Of a DNA stretch of 64,000 nt, positions 45,013 to 54,283 are shown in pieces (the first letter of the stretch is position 1; each line of letters begins with the position of its first letter). The translations under genes were made by a program, and so were the position numbers. The stretch comes from Altererythrobacter lutimaris (lineage in GTDB: Bacteria; Pseudomonadota; Alphaproteobacteria; Sphingomonadales; Sphingomonadaceae): the NCBI RefSeq assembly GCF_013371495.1, contig NZ_JABWTA010000001.1, positions 2,268,693 to 2,332,692 of the forward strand, given 5' to 3'. Below the pieces are notes generated by a model that did not search any database, was not told the origin of the DNA, and saw nothing but the letters and a program-made list of their open reading frames with translations.

Positions 45013-45765
45013 TCAAGCGATGCCGAGTGCTTTGATCTTGGCGACCAGCGCATCGACGTCTTCGACCTTCTCACCCGCCTGACGAACCGGTGGCTCGGAG
45101 ACATTGGTGGTGGTGAGGCGCGGCGCGATATCGACGCCGTAATCACCCGGAGCCTTGGTATCCAAAGGCTTCTTCTTCGCCTTCATGATGTTCGGCAGCG
45201 AAGCGTAACGCGGCTCGTTCAAACGAAGGTCGGTGGTGATGATCGCAGGCAGCGAAAGCTTGACGGTTTCCAGACCACCGTCGATCTCACGCTTCACAGT
45301 GACGCTGTCGCCTTCGACTTCGACTGTGTTCGCGAAGGTGCCTTGCGGACGGCCCATCAGAGCGGCGAGCATCTGGCCGGTCTGGTTGCTGTCGTCAGAG
45401 ATCGACTGCTTGCCGAGCATCACTATGCCGGGCCCTTCTTCCTCGGCAATTGCCTTGAGGATCTTCGCAACCGCAAGCGGCTCGACATCAACGCCGTCTT
45501 CGACCTCGACGAGGATCGCGCGGTCTGCACCCATAGCGAGGGCGGTGCGCAGTGTTTCCTGCGCCTTTGCCGGACCGATCGAGACCGCGATGATCTCTTC
45601 AGCCTTGCCCGCCTCCTTGATGCGGATCGCTTCTTCGACAGCGATCTCGTCAAAAGGGTTCATACTCATTTTGACGTTGGCCAAATCAACGCCCGAGCCG
45701 TCTGCTTTGACGCGCGGCTTTACGTTGTAATCGATCACCCGCTTAACGGGGACGAGGATTTTCAT
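45013..45765 (-). CDS. etfB: Electron transfer flavoprotein beta subunit
   Basis: A 250-aa subunit that binds AMP and docks partner dehydrogenases. It opens [19 protein letters not shown], and shows [20 protein letters not shown] and [21 protein letters not shown]. The recognition-loop region lies about 183-205 ([20 protein letters not shown]). It is first in the etfBA operon. The 14-bp palindrome about 45 bases before its start may be the operator of a fatty-acid or branched-chain amino acid regulator. Confidence 0.96.
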   Translation of the reverse strand: MKILVPVKRVIDYNVKPRVKADGSGVDLANVKMSMNPFDEIAVEEAIRIKEAGKAEEIIAVSIGPAKAQETLRTALAMGADRAILVEVEDGVDVEPLAVAKILKAIAEEEGPGIVMLGKQSISDDSNQTGQMLAALMGRPQGTFANTVEVEGDSVTVKREIDGGLETVKLSLPAIITTDLRLNEPRYASLPNIMKAKKKPLDTKAPGDYGVDIAPRLTTTNVSEPPVRQAGEKVEDVDALVAKIKALGIA

Positions 45766-45808
45766 AGGTCTTCTTCCTCTAAGTAAGTGTCGGCCTTGCT
45801 CTAGCTTG

Positions 45809-45822
45809 CGTTTACGTAAACG
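45809..45822. promoter_or_regulatory. 14-bp perfect palindrome upstream of etfBA
   Basis: CGTTTACGTAAACG is self-complementary. CTTGCT (45795-45800) and AGCAAG (45826-45831) form an outer pair of arms around it. Its place, 44-57 bases before the etfB start, fits an operator. It recalls the palindromes bound by LiuR-type regulators of branched-chain amino acid and acyl-CoA breakdown; this link is inferred. Confidence 0.5.
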
Positions 45823-45855
45823 TCAAGCAAGAGTGGTCTTGTTCATTCTGCACCC

Positions 45856-45895
45856 TGCGTATGTACTTACGCAACAAAGCGGGCGTGTTTCCCGC
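45856..45895 (-). terminator. Two inverted repeats after sucC
   Basis: TGCGTA-TGTACT-TACGCA (45856-45873) is a perfect 6-bp repeat. GCGGG (45879-45883) pairs with CCCGC (45891-45895); reading on the minus strand, TTTGTTG follows, so this second stem is the likelier weak terminator of sucC. The first may be a second operator for etfBA. Confidence 0.45.
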
Positions 45896-45909
45896 GTTTG
45901 CTATGCGCT

Positions 45910-47109
45910 TCAGGCCGCCTGCTTGACTTCGGCGACGATCTTCTTGGCCGCATCGCCGAGGTCATCTGCAGGCACGATAGGCAGGCCTGAATTGGCGAGG
46001 ATTTCCTTGCCCTTTTCGACATTGGTGCCTTCAAGGCGAACCACCAGCGGCACGCCGAGATCGACTTCCTTTGCCGCAACCACGATGCCTTCCGCGATAG
46101 TGTCGCAGCGCATGATGCCGCCGAAGATGTTGACTAGGATTCCTTCTACAGCCGGGTCCTTTAGGATGATCTTGAAGGCCGCAGTGACTTTCTCAGTCGT
46201 TGCGCCGCCGCCTACGTCGAGGAAGTTGGCAGGGAAGGCTCCGTTCAATTTGATGATGTCCATCGTCGCCATTGCGAGGCCGGCGCCATTGACCATGCAG
46301 CCAATGTTTCCGTCGAGCTTGATGTAAGCCAAGTCATATTGGCTTGCTTCGACTTCAGCAGGGTCTTCTTCGGTTTCATCGCGCATCGCTTCTACGTCAG
46401 GGTGGCGATAGAGTGCGTTGCCATCGAAGCTCATCTTGGTGTCGAGCACCAGCAGCTGGCCGTCCTTCGTCTCAACCAGTGGGTTGATCTCCAGCATCTC
46501 GCAATCGAGATCCATGAAAGCGGTGTAGAGCTGCTTGGCGAGCTTCTGCGCTTGCTTGTTGAGATCGCCCTTGAGCTTGAGGCCGAACGCCACTGCACGG
46601 CCATGATGCGGCATGAAGCCTTGCGCCGGATCGATGGTGATGGTCACGATCTTTTCAGGCGTCGAATGCGCGACTTCCTCGATGTCCATGCCGCCCTCGG
46701 TCGAGACAATCATCGCGACTTGGCCAGTGGCGCGGTCGACCAGCATGGAAAGATAGTATTCCTTTTCGATATCGACGCCGTCAGTGACATAGAGACGGTT
46801 GACTTGCTTGCCTTCAGCTCCGGTCTGGATCGTCACCAGCGTGTTGCCGAGCATCTCGCTCGCATCGCTGCGCACATCGTCGATTGACTTTGCAAGGCGC
46901 ACGCCGCCTTTCGCGTCTTCACCCAGCTCCTTGAACTTGCCCTTGCCGCGGCCACCTGCGTGGATTTGCGCTTTCACCACGTAAAGCGGCCCAGGCAGCT
47001 TCTCTGCGGCCGCGACCGCCTCTTCCACAGTCAGAGCGGCGTGACCTGCAGGAATGCCGATGCCGTATTTCGCTAGCAATTCCTTGGCTTGGTATTCGTG
47101 GATGTTCAT
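45910..47109 (-). CDS. sucC: Succinate--CoA ligase (ADP-forming) beta subunit
   Basis: A 399-aa TCA-cycle subunit that binds the nucleotide. The ATP-grasp part (about 1-240) has [19 protein letters not shown] and [22 protein letters not shown]; the CoA-ligase fold then gives [33 protein letters not shown] and [17 protein letters not shown]. The start [16 protein letters not shown] is the family one. sucD, usually right behind it, is absent: downstream is the etfBA promoter. The alpha subunit must be elsewhere. Confidence 0.97.
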   Translation of the reverse strand: MNIHEYQAKELLAKYGIGIPAGHAALTVEEAVAAAEKLPGPLYVVKAQIHAGGRGKGKFKELGEDAKGGVRLAKSIDDVRSDASEMLGNTLVTIQTGAEGKQVNRLYVTDGVDIEKEYYLSMLVDRATGQVAMIVSTEGGMDIEEVAHSTPEKIVTITIDPAQGFMPHHGRAVAFGLKLKGDLNKQAQKLAKQLYTAFMDLDCEMLEINPLVETKDGQLLVLDTKMSFDGNALYRHPDVEAMRDETEEDPAEVEASQYDLAYIKLDGNIGCMVNGAGLAMATMDIIKLNGAFPANFLDVGGGATTEKVTAAFKIILKDPAVEGILVNIFGGIMRCDTIAEGIVVAAKEVDLGVPLVVRLEGTNVEKGKEILANSGLPIVPADDLGDAAKKIVAEVKQAA

Positions 47110-47248
47110 TTTGTGGGGAAGCTCCCGTCGTCCTGTTAGTCTCGACTCACCCGGAGGCTGATACCAGCGGGCCTTGCTGCAGGCCTAAGCATGATTGAGC
47201 CGCCTTGAAAAGTAGACTTTCGTGCCGCAGTGCGCTCCTATCAGTTCT

Positions 47249-48049
47249 ATGATCGATTCTGCACGTCTCAACGCCATTGTCAGTGAAGCGGGGCGCATCG
47301 CGCTAAGCCGCTGGCCGGGGGCTGGCCACGAGGTCGAGATGTGGGAGAAAGAGCCAGGGCATCCGGTCTCAGTCGCGGACATCGAAGTCGACAGCTTCTT
47401 GAAGCGGGAACTTGGCAAGCTCCTGCCATCTGCCGGCTGGCTCTCGGAGGAAACGGCGGACAATCCGGACCGCCTCAAGAATGATCTTGTGTGGCTAGTT
47501 GATCCCATAGACGGCACGCGCGACTTTATTCGCGGCCGCCCGGGCTGGGCGATCTCTGTCGCGCTTGTCAGTAATGGAAGGCCGCTCATCGGGATGCTAA
47601 GCGCGCCCGCGCGTGACGAGGAATGGCTTTCTGTTGCAGGCCAAGGCGCAACGCTCAACGGCACAAGAATTAAAGCGTCGGTTTGCCGCGACTTCACTGG
47701 CGCGCGTGTCCCAACCGATCAGCTTGCGAAAATCGACAGCGATTTGACGATGGTCGAAAAGCCCAATTCCATTGCCTTGCGCATGGCGATGGTGGCCGCG
47801 GACAGAGCAGATCTGGTTGCGACTTTACGCTGGGGCTATGAGTGGGACATTGGCGCTGCGACGCTAATCGCGCGCGAGGCCGGTGCCATGATCTCCGATG
47901 CGCATGGAGGACAGCTCGCCTTCAACAAGCGCGATCCGCGCGCCTTCGGTGTGGTCGTGTGTGCGCCGCAAATCCACGATGCAGCGATTGTGCGGCTTAA
48001 AGACCGCGCGGAGCTCTTTGCAAAGAAGGGCGCTGAAGCCTTCAAATAG
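47249..48049 (+). CDS. 3'(2'),5'-bisphosphate nucleotidase / inositol monophosphatase family (CysQ-like)
   Basis: A 266-aa Mg-dependent phosphatase. The two family signatures are present: LVDPIDGTRDFIRGRPGWAI (about 92-111) and YEWDIGAATLIAREAGAMIS (about 201-220). EETADN provides the acidic metal ligands in front. The CysQ-like substrate, 3'-phosphoadenosine 5'-phosphate, is more likely than inositol phosphate, but not provable here. ATG at 47249 (MIDSARLNAIVSEAG) is preferred over GTG at 47222. A bidirectional terminator follows. Confidence 0.9.
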   Translation: MIDSARLNAIVSEAGRIALSRWPGAGHEVEMWEKEPGHPVSVADIEVDSFLKRELGKLLPSAGWLSEETADNPDRLKNDLVWLVDPIDGTRDFIRGRPGWAISVALVSNGRPLIGMLSAPARDEEWLSVAGQGATLNGTRIKASVCRDFTGARVPTDQLAKIDSDLTMVEKPNSIALRMAMVAADRADLVATLRWGYEWDIGAATLIAREAGAMISDAHGGQLAFNKRDPRAFGVVVCAPQIHDAAIVRLKDRAELFAKKGAEAFK

Positions 48050-48064
48050 GAGCATAAAGAAAAA

Positions 48065-48088
48065 AGGGCTGACGTTTCCGCCAGCCCT
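48065..48088. terminator. Bidirectional terminator between cysQ-like and ompA-like genes
   Basis: AGGGCTG (48065-48071) pairs with CAGCCCT (48082-48088), extended inward by CG/CG past an A-C mismatch. An A-run lies before it and CTTTCT after it. It separates convergent genes. Confidence 0.8.
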
Positions 48089-48115
48089 CTTTCTGTCGTG
48101 GATGCCTCGCAGAGC

Positions 48116-48814
48116 TTAGTTGGCTTGCTGCGCGGCTTCGACCTGCTCCTGGCTGATCGGCGTGATCTTGATTTCCACGCGGCGGTTCAGTGGCTCCGCT
48201 ACATTGTCGCCGGTCGGAACGCGCAGATATGCGGCTTGCTCGCCAAAGCCCTGAGTCTCGATTCGGGCGCGTGATACGCCGCGCGCGACGAGATAGTTCG
48301 CCACCGTTTCCGCACGCTGCTCGGACAGGCGCTGGTTCAGCGCATCAGAGCCCGTTGTGTCAGTAAAGCCATACACATCGATCAGGCTGTCAGGATATTT
48401 GATGAGGCTGTCTGCCACGGTATTGAGTGTTTCATAGAAGCCAGGATTGATATCGGCTGAGCCGCTCGCGAAAGTCACACCGTCCGGTAGACGGACAAGG
48501 ATTGCGTCCTGATCGCCGACTTCCTCAACCTCTACGCCGCTGCCTTCGGTTTGTTCGTCGAGTTCGCGGATCTGGTCATCAAAACGCTTGCCGATAACCG
48601 CTCCTGCGGAACCGCCGATACCTGCGCCGATAATGCGGGCCGTGTCGCCACCGACCACGCCGCCCAGCAGATAACCGAGCGTGCCGCCAAGCAAAGCGCC
48701 ACCTGCGGTACGAGAGACTTTCTTCTCGCCCGTGTTCGGGTCTGTCACACAAGCGGTCGTCCCCAGCAATGACAGGGCTGCAACCCCTGACAAAAGCACT
48801 TTCGAATGTTTCAT
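48116..48814 (-). CDS. OmpA family lipoprotein (glycine zipper plus peptidoglycan-binding domain)
   Basis: A 232-aa envelope protein. The lipobox is LLGTTAC near 17-23. A glycine-zipper segment follows (about 38-76, AGGALLGGTLGYLLGGVVGG), then an acidic linker and an OmpA-C domain (about 105-222) with FASGSADINPGFYETL, YGFTDTTGSDALNQRLSEQR and NRRVEIKI, which bind diaminopimelate in the wall. It tethers the outer membrane to peptidoglycan. The ATG at 48814 has AAGGAGGAG in front. Its promoter is shared with the divergent CNNM gene; a GCCACG-CTGAAA-CGTGGC stem lies at 48932-48949. Confidence 0.92.
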   Translation of the reverse strand: MKHSKVLLSGVAALSLLGTTACVTDPNTGEKKVSRTAGGALLGGTLGYLLGGVVGGDTARIIGAGIGGSAGAVIGKRFDDQIRELDEQTEGSGVEVEEVGDQDAILVRLPDGVTFASGSADINPGFYETLNTVADSLIKYPDSLIDVYGFTDTTGSDALNQRLSEQRAETVANYLVARGVSRARIETQGFGEQAAYLRVPTGDNVAEPLNRRVEIKITPISQEQVEAAQQAN

Positions 48815-48931
48815 AAACTCTCTCCTCCTTCTCGCGGGCAAGAGCGGGATCGTTCTCGCACGCTGTCGTAAACTCTGTTTCCTATCTGTGCCTTAGCACA
48901 TTAACCGGCTGTGACAGAGCTTCAATGTGAT

Positions 48932-48949
48932 GCCACGCTGAAACGTGGC
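48932..48949. repeat. Inverted repeat between the ompA-like and CNNM genes
   Basis: GCCACG-CTGAAA-CGTGGC, a perfect 6-bp stem with a 6-base loop, in the shared upstream region of two divergent genes. It may be an operator or a leader hairpin of the CNNM gene; no U-run follows. Confidence 0.4.
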
Positions 48950-49010
48950 TTATCAGCGTTTGATGTTGTCATGGCTGGCGTAGCCACGATTTTGTGCTAG
49001 CGAGCAAATC

Positions 49011-50324
49011 GTGACACCGTTTCCCTGGGACAATCTGTTCATCATCATCGCGTTGATCGTGCTCAACGGCGTGTTCGCCATGTCCGAGCTCGCGATCGTT
49101 TCTGCAAAGCCGGCCAAGCTGAAAGCTCGCGCTGAAGCGGGCTCAAGCAGCGCGAAAACAGCTCTCGCACTTGCGGCTGAGCCAGGCAAATTTCTTTCAA
49201 CCGTTCAGATTGGCATCACGCTCATCGCGATTATCACAGGCGCGTATTCCGGCTCGAGTCTCGAGGCACCTGTTGGCGAGAGGCTTGCTGTCTTGGGTGT
49301 TCCGGCAGACATCTCTAATGAAGTCGCATTCATCTCCGTGATCGCGATTACGACCTATTTGAGCGTGGTGGTTGGCGAGCTTGTGCCCAAACAGCTCGCA
49401 TTGCGCCATGCCATTCCCATCGCGCTGGTGATGGCTCGTCCGATGGCCTTCATCGCCCGGGTCGCGGGGCCGCTGGTTTGGATTCTCGACAAATCGTCGG
49501 GGCTGATCATCCGCCTCTTGGGCATTCGTCCTGGAGGTCAAAACAGTGTGACGGCGGAAGAACTTCACATGATCTTCGCTGATGCAACCCGAAGCGGGAT
49601 AATTGAAAAGGATCAGCACCAGCTGCTCGCAGGGGTTGTACGTCTCTCAGAGCGTCCTGTGCGTGAGCTGATGACGCCTCGACCCGAGATCGATTGGGTC
49701 GACATCAATGCGAGCGAAAAAGACCTCAAACGGGTGATCGATGAAAGTCCGCACTCGCTGCTTCCTGTGGCGGACGGCTCGCCCGACGCGATCTTGGGCG
49801 TGGTGAAGGTGCGCGAAGTGCTCGCGCGGCTGGTCGATGGCGAGCCTGTCTCTCTCGCTGACTTGATGCGCAAGGCTGAAGTTGTGCCGGATCAGCTGGA
49901 TGCGATGGATGCCCTCCGAGTACTGCAGCAATCGGAAATAGCCATGGCCATGGTGCATGACGAGTATGGCCATCTTGACGGCATTATCACGCCGGTCGAT
50001 TTGCTAACCGCGCTTGCGGGCACCTTTGCAAGCGATCAGGACGAAGGCGATGCGCCGCAGATTGTCGAGCGCAAGGATGGCTCGTTGGTAATATCAGGCC
50101 AACTTGATGCCGATGCTTTGGCAGACAGGCTTGGACTTGAATATTCAGACGATCGCGAATTCGGCACAGCGGCAGGCTATGTCTTGTCGGTACTCAAACG
50201 CTTGCCAACCGAAGGCGACAGCTTTGTGGATCAAGGCTGGCGCTTTGAAGTGATCGACATGGACCGTCGGCGCATCGACAAGCTGTTTGTGGTAAAGGAG
50301 CCTGAGGAAGTTTCTTCAGACTAA
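49011..50324 (+). CDS. Hemolysin/CNNM (CorC-YtfL) family membrane protein
   Basis: A 437-aa protein with an N-terminal DUF21 membrane domain (about 7-190, with IVLNGVFAMSELAIVSAKPAK), a CBS pair (about 210-335, RPVRELMTPRPEIDWVD then VPDQLDAMDALRVLQQSEIA) and a C-terminal CorC_HlyC domain (about 350-430). Members handle Mg or other divalent cations; the hemolysin label is historical. The start is GTG at 49011, followed by TPFPWDNLFIIIALI. It is convergent with the DUF3035 gene. Confidence 0.94.
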   Translation: MTPFPWDNLFIIIALIVLNGVFAMSELAIVSAKPAKLKARAEAGSSSAKTALALAAEPGKFLSTVQIGITLIAIITGAYSGSSLEAPVGERLAVLGVPADISNEVAFISVIAITTYLSVVVGELVPKQLALRHAIPIALVMARPMAFIARVAGPLVWILDKSSGLIIRLLGIRPGGQNSVTAEELHMIFADATRSGIIEKDQHQLLAGVVRLSERPVRELMTPRPEIDWVDINASEKDLKRVIDESPHSLLPVADGSPDAILGVVKVREVLARLVDGEPVSLADLMRKAEVVPDQLDAMDALRVLQQSEIAMAMVHDEYGHLDGIITPVDLLTALAGTFASDQDEGDAPQIVERKDGSLVISGQLDADALADRLGLEYSDDREFGTAAGYVLSVLKRLPTEGDSFVDQGWRFEVIDMDRRRIDKLFVVKEPEEVSSD

Positions 50325-50329
50325 CGCTC

Positions 50330-50752
50330 TCAGCCCGGGATAACGGCCTGAGCGAATTGCCCGTCGCCTTCCGGTGCCGCGATGATATCGCGCGTTGTGC
50401 TGCCTTTGGCGACAGTGTTGGTGTCAGGATCGCCTACTTGGCTGCGAATACCCGGAGCTGCGGCTCCTGCGCGATCAAGCGCAGATGTTTCGACCGAGCT
50501 ACGCGGAGCCGGACCGCCAAACAGCGCTTCCAGGGCTTGCTCTGACGCGGTGCCATCTGCAGGGCGCGGCGCGCCTGGCGCAGGCGGCACGAGATTGAAG
50601 TCAGGCGGCACCACGAGCGGTGCCTGACGCTGCACAGCAAACTCGTCCGGACGGTCACGATTGAGAAAGCCGCCGCCGCCACAGCTCGCGAGCACGGAAC
50701 TCGCTGCAGCAAGTAGAATGGCAGATTTTGCGGTACGCCCAGAAACAAACAT
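50330..50752 (-). CDS. DUF3035 family lipoprotein
   Basis: A 140-aa exported protein with lipobox SVLASC (about 19-24) followed by a Gly patch. The conserved DUF3035 part is PDEFAVQRQAPLVVPPDFNL. The rest is Pro/Ala-rich and disordered-looking. Function is unknown. It sits directly after lspA, the signal peptidase that would process it, as in many alphaproteobacteria. The stop lies close to the convergent CNNM gene. Confidence 0.88.
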   Translation of the reverse strand: MFVSGRTAKSAILLAAASSVLASCGGGGFLNRDRPDEFAVQRQAPLVVPPDFNLVPPAPGAPRPADGTASEQALEALFGGPAPRSSVETSALDRAGAAAPGIRSQVGDPDTNTVAKGSTTRDIIAAPEGDGQFAQAVIPG

Positions 50753-50754
50753 CT

Positions 50755-51279
50755 CTAATTCTCCGAAGGGACGCTCTCTGCGTCCATTTCATCAGTGTCC
50801 TTTTCGCGCACGAACAGGCTGCGCACAAGGATTATCACGACGCCGATGGTGATAGCGGCATCTGCGACGTTGAAAACAAGGAAGGGACGGAAATCCCCAA
50901 TGTGAAGGTCAGCATAGTCCAGCACATAGCCGAGCCGGTAGCGGTCAACGATATTGCCCAGCGCTCCGCCAAGGATCATGCCGAGCCCCAGAATATCACC
51001 CAGAACCCGCTCGCGCATCATCCAGATGGCGACGATCAGCGCGATAAACGCGGTAAGCGCCACGAGAGCATAGCGCATTTCGATGCTGGTCGCTTCCAGC
51101 ATGCCGAGTGACACGCCAAAATTGTGCACACGAGTTAGGTCGAAAAATGGCAGCAGCTCAAGCTTGTCGCCTTGATACTCGAGGCCGAGCGGGCCATCGA
51201 CAAGCCACTTCACGACCTGATCGACGACAAAGATCACTGCCGCGAGCGCCAAGCCAATCTTTCGGTTGCGAGTAAACAT
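50755..51279 (-). CDS. lspA: Lipoprotein signal peptidase II
   Basis: A 174-aa aspartyl protease of the inner membrane that cleaves prolipoproteins. Four hydrophobic segments are seen. The catalytic aspartates lie in GNIVDRYRLGYVLDY and FLVFNVADAAITIG (about 113-127 and 138-151). VVKWLV and FDLTRVHNFGVSLGML (the N-x-G box) also fit. The start overlaps the ileS stop by one base, so translation is coupled. ileS-lspA order is widely conserved. Confidence 0.95.
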   Translation of the reverse strand: MFTRNRKIGLALAAVIFVVDQVVKWLVDGPLGLEYQGDKLELLPFFDLTRVHNFGVSLGMLEATSIEMRYALVALTAFIALIVAIWMMRERVLGDILGLGMILGGALGNIVDRYRLGYVLDYADLHIGDFRPFLVFNVADAAITIGVVIILVRSLFVREKDTDEMDAESVPSEN

Positions 51280-54182
51280 CAGCCGACTACATCCTCACAC
51301 CGATCGCACAGGTCGCCGTCTTCCGAAACTTCCGGAAGCAAGCGCCAGCAGCGGCCGCATTTGTGGTTGGTGCTCTTCGTGACGGTCACATCGTCCCCTT
51401 GGCCGCGCGTGACTGACGCGGTGATGAACAATTCGGCGAGCTGTTCGTCAGTGAAGCCTTCTGGCACCGCGCTTTCCGGCACGACCACATCGGCTTCGTT
51501 GGATGAGCGGATGATCTTCTCGCGCCGCAGCGGCTCGATCGCTTCATTGACCTGTTCGCGAAGATTGCGGAGCTTTTCCCAACGCGCGCCATCGGCGGTC
51601 ACGCCCGGAACAGGCGGCCATTCGAGCAGGTGGACGCTGCCGCCATCGGGATAGCGCGTGCTCCACACTTCTTCAGCCGTATAGACCAGCACCGGCGCGG
51701 CATAGCGCACCAGCGCGTGGAACAGGATGTCGAGCACGGTGCGATAGGCGTTACGCTTGTCCGAATTCTCGCCGTCGCAATAAAGCGAATCCTTGCGGAT
51801 ATCGAAGAAGAACGCGCTCAAATCTTCGTTGCAGAAATCGACCAGCAAGCGCGTGTAAGTGTTGAAGTCGTAATCATCGACTGCCTTGCGCAGCCTGCCG
51901 TCAAGCTCCGCCAGCATGGCTAGCACATAGACTTCCAGCTCCGGAATCTCGCCAGTATCGCCCATATCGCCGACGAATCCGTCGAGCGCGCCGAGCAGAT
52001 AGCGGAACGTGTTGCGCAGGCGGCGATATTGGTCGCCGACACCTTTGAGGATTTCATCGCCGATGCGGTGGTCTTCGGTAAAGTCGACCGAAAGCGCCCA
52101 CAGCCGGATGATATCCGCGCCGTATTGCTCCATAACTTTCAGGGGATCGGTCGTATTGCCGAGCGACTTCGACTGCTTGAAGCCCTTGGCGTCCATGGTG
52201 AAGCCATGGGTCAGCACTTGATCGTAAGGCGCGCGGCCGCGTGTGGCGCAGCTCTGCAGCAAGCTCGACTGGAACCAGCCGCGATGCTGGTCTGATCCTT
52301 CGAGATAGAGATCGGCAGGCGCGCGCAGATCTGGCCAACGCCCGCTTTCAAGCACGAAAGCATGCGTGCAACCCGAATCGAACCAGACGTCCAAGATGTC
52401 TTTGACCATCTCGTAATCTTCGGCCTGATATTCATTGCCGAGGAATTCCTGCGCGCGGGCTTCATCCCATGCATCGACCCCGTCCTTGTGGACCGCCGCG
52501 ACGATCCGCGCGTTCACGGCTTCATCGACGAGATATTCGCCGCTCTTGCGGTCAACGAACAGCGTGATCGGCACGCCCCATGCGCGCTGGCGAGAGAGCA
52601 CCCAGTCGGGCCGTCCTTCGACCATGCTTCCGATGCGGTTGCGGCCTTTTTCCGGCACGAAGCGGACACGGGCGATTTCTTCCATCGCGCGTTCGCGCAG
52701 GGTTGGCGCGGCGCAGGGTTTTTCATCTGCTGGATCAATCGCGCCGCCTTCGCCTTCCCAGCCCTTTTCTTCCGGCGTTTTGGGGCTCAGCCAGGGCAGT
52801 TCCTTGTCCATCGGCACGAACCATTGCGGTGTGCAGCGGAAGATGACCTTGGCTTTGGAGCGCCATGAATGCGGGTAAGAGTGCGCGTAGTCGGCGCTCG
52901 CTGACAGGAGCGCGCCTGCTTCGCGCAGGTCGGAGCAGATCGGTCCGTCGGGCGCGTTGAAGGGTTTGTTGATGACCGAACGGCGGCGTTCCTTGCCGTC
53001 CTCGTCCAGATCGTTCGCGCCCAGCCACAGCCAGTCATCGCGATATCGGCCATCATCCATCACCGCGAAGACGGGATCGATGCCGTGTTCCTTGCACAGC
53101 CAGAAATCGTCCTCGCCATGGTCAGGCGCCATATGGACGAGGCCAGTGCCGCTTTCCGTGGTGACGAAATCGCCGGCGAGGAACGGACGCGGCGTCGCAT
53201 AGAAGCCGCCCAGATGGTGCATCGGGTGACGGGCGACTGTTCCGGCTAACTGCTTGCCCTTACCCCGCCATACAATGCTTAGGCGCTCGCCTTCTTCGGT
53301 CTTGACACCGATACGTTTGCCAAACTCATCTATAAGATCTTCAGCTAAGAGGTAGCGCTCATAGTGAGGCTCGCCATTGGCTTCGATCAGCGCGACCAAG
53401 GCATATTGGATGTCCTCTCCGTAGGCTAAGGCCTGATTAACCGGAATGGTCCATGGCGTGGTTGTCCAAATTACAGCCTGCTCGTGCAGCAAATCTGGAA
53501 TCGGGCTTTCGGTGATCTCGAACGCCACGTCGATCTGCGGGCTGTCGGTCAGGTCCTCATACTCGACTTCGGCTTCGGCGAGCGCAGTCTTCTCCACCGG
53601 CGACCACATCACAGGCTTGGACCCGCGATAGAGATTGCCGCTTTCCGCAAATTTCAGCAGCTCGGCGACAATCGTGCCCTCAGCCTGAAAATCCATGGTG
53701 AGATAGGGATTGTCCCAATCGCCCATGATGCCCAGCCGCTTCAGCTGCTCACGCTGCGTATCGACCCAATGCTGTGCATAGGCGCGGCATTCGGCGCGAA
53801 ATTCCGCTGCGGGAACCTCGTCCTTGTTGAGCTTCTTCTTGCGATACTTTTCCTCGACCTTCCATTCGATCGGAAGTCCGTGGCAATCCCAGCCCGGCAC
53901 GTAAGGCGCATCCTTGCCGACAAGGTTTTGCGTGCGGCACACCATGTCCTTGAGGATATGATTGAGCGCGTGGCCGATATGCATGTCGCCATTCGCATAA
54001 GGCGGGCCATCATGCAGGATGAACTTCTCGCGGCCTTCGCGGGCCTCGCGCAGCTGCTTGTAAAGCCCTTCGGATTCCCAGCGCGCCTGAATGCCCGGCT
54101 CCTTTTGCGGCAAGCCGGCCTTCATGGGAAAATCGGTCTTCGGCAGGAAGACGGTGTCTTTATAGTCGGGCTTTTCTGACAT
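51279..54182 (-). CDS. ileS: Isoleucyl-tRNA synthetase
   Basis: A 967-aa class I synthetase. The HIGH motif is in ANGDMHIGHALNHILKDM (about 64-81). The KMSKS loop reads GFKQSKSLGN, with Gln in place of Met. The editing domain lies about 200-420 (TTTPWTIPVNQALAY). The C-terminal zinc knuckle is complete, CGRCWRLLPE and DLCDRCEDVVG. The anticodon-binding region is normal. The start MSEKPDYKDTVFLP matches family members. Upstream lies a mirrored palindromic repeat pair. Confidence 0.97.
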   Translation of the reverse strand: MSEKPDYKDTVFLPKTDFPMKAGLPQKEPGIQARWESEGLYKQLREAREGREKFILHDGPPYANGDMHIGHALNHILKDMVCRTQNLVGKDAPYVPGWDCHGLPIEWKVEEKYRKKKLNKDEVPAAEFRAECRAYAQHWVDTQREQLKRLGIMGDWDNPYLTMDFQAEGTIVAELLKFAESGNLYRGSKPVMWSPVEKTALAEAEVEYEDLTDSPQIDVAFEITESPIPDLLHEQAVIWTTTPWTIPVNQALAYGEDIQYALVALIEANGEPHYERYLLAEDLIDEFGKRIGVKTEEGERLSIVWRGKGKQLAGTVARHPMHHLGGFYATPRPFLAGDFVTTESGTGLVHMAPDHGEDDFWLCKEHGIDPVFAVMDDGRYRDDWLWLGANDLDEDGKERRRSVINKPFNAPDGPICSDLREAGALLSASADYAHSYPHSWRSKAKVIFRCTPQWFVPMDKELPWLSPKTPEEKGWEGEGGAIDPADEKPCAAPTLRERAMEEIARVRFVPEKGRNRIGSMVEGRPDWVLSRQRAWGVPITLFVDRKSGEYLVDEAVNARIVAAVHKDGVDAWDEARAQEFLGNEYQAEDYEMVKDILDVWFDSGCTHAFVLESGRWPDLRAPADLYLEGSDQHRGWFQSSLLQSCATRGRAPYDQVLTHGFTMDAKGFKQSKSLGNTTDPLKVMEQYGADIIRLWALSVDFTEDHRIGDEILKGVGDQYRRLRNTFRYLLGALDGFVGDMGDTGEIPELEVYVLAMLAELDGRLRKAVDDYDFNTYTRLLVDFCNEDLSAFFFDIRKDSLYCDGENSDKRNAYRTVLDILFHALVRYAAPVLVYTAEEVWSTRYPDGGSVHLLEWPPVPGVTADGARWEKLRNLREQVNEAIEPLRREKIIRSSNEADVVVPESAVPEGFTDEQLAELFITASVTRGQGDDVTVTKSTNHKCGRCWRLLPEVSEDGDLCDRCEDVVG

Positions 54183-54209
54183 TGGCTCGCGCAGTTTGAT
54201 TTCACAGAC

Positions 54210-54283
54210 CCGCTCGTGCTGAGCCTGTCGAAGTATGAGCGGCCCGTTCGATAAGAGCCTTCGACTTGGCTCAGGGCGAACGG
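54210..54283. repeat. Mirrored pair of REP-like palindromic units upstream of ileS
   Basis: Unit 1 (54210-54242) has ends CCGCTC/GAGCGG and core CTGAGCCTGTCGAAG. Unit 2 (54244-54283) has ends CCGTTCG/CGAACGG and core CTTCGACTTGGCTCAG, an inverted near-copy. This kind of mirrored repeat is common between genes in sphingomonads. It lies in the gap between ribF and ileS. Confidence 0.8.

Noticed and set aside
44707-45786. A 359-codon open frame on the plus strand over etfA and etfB
   Set aside because: It is the antisense of two well-conserved ETF genes, and its product is Arg/Asp/His-rich without a domain.
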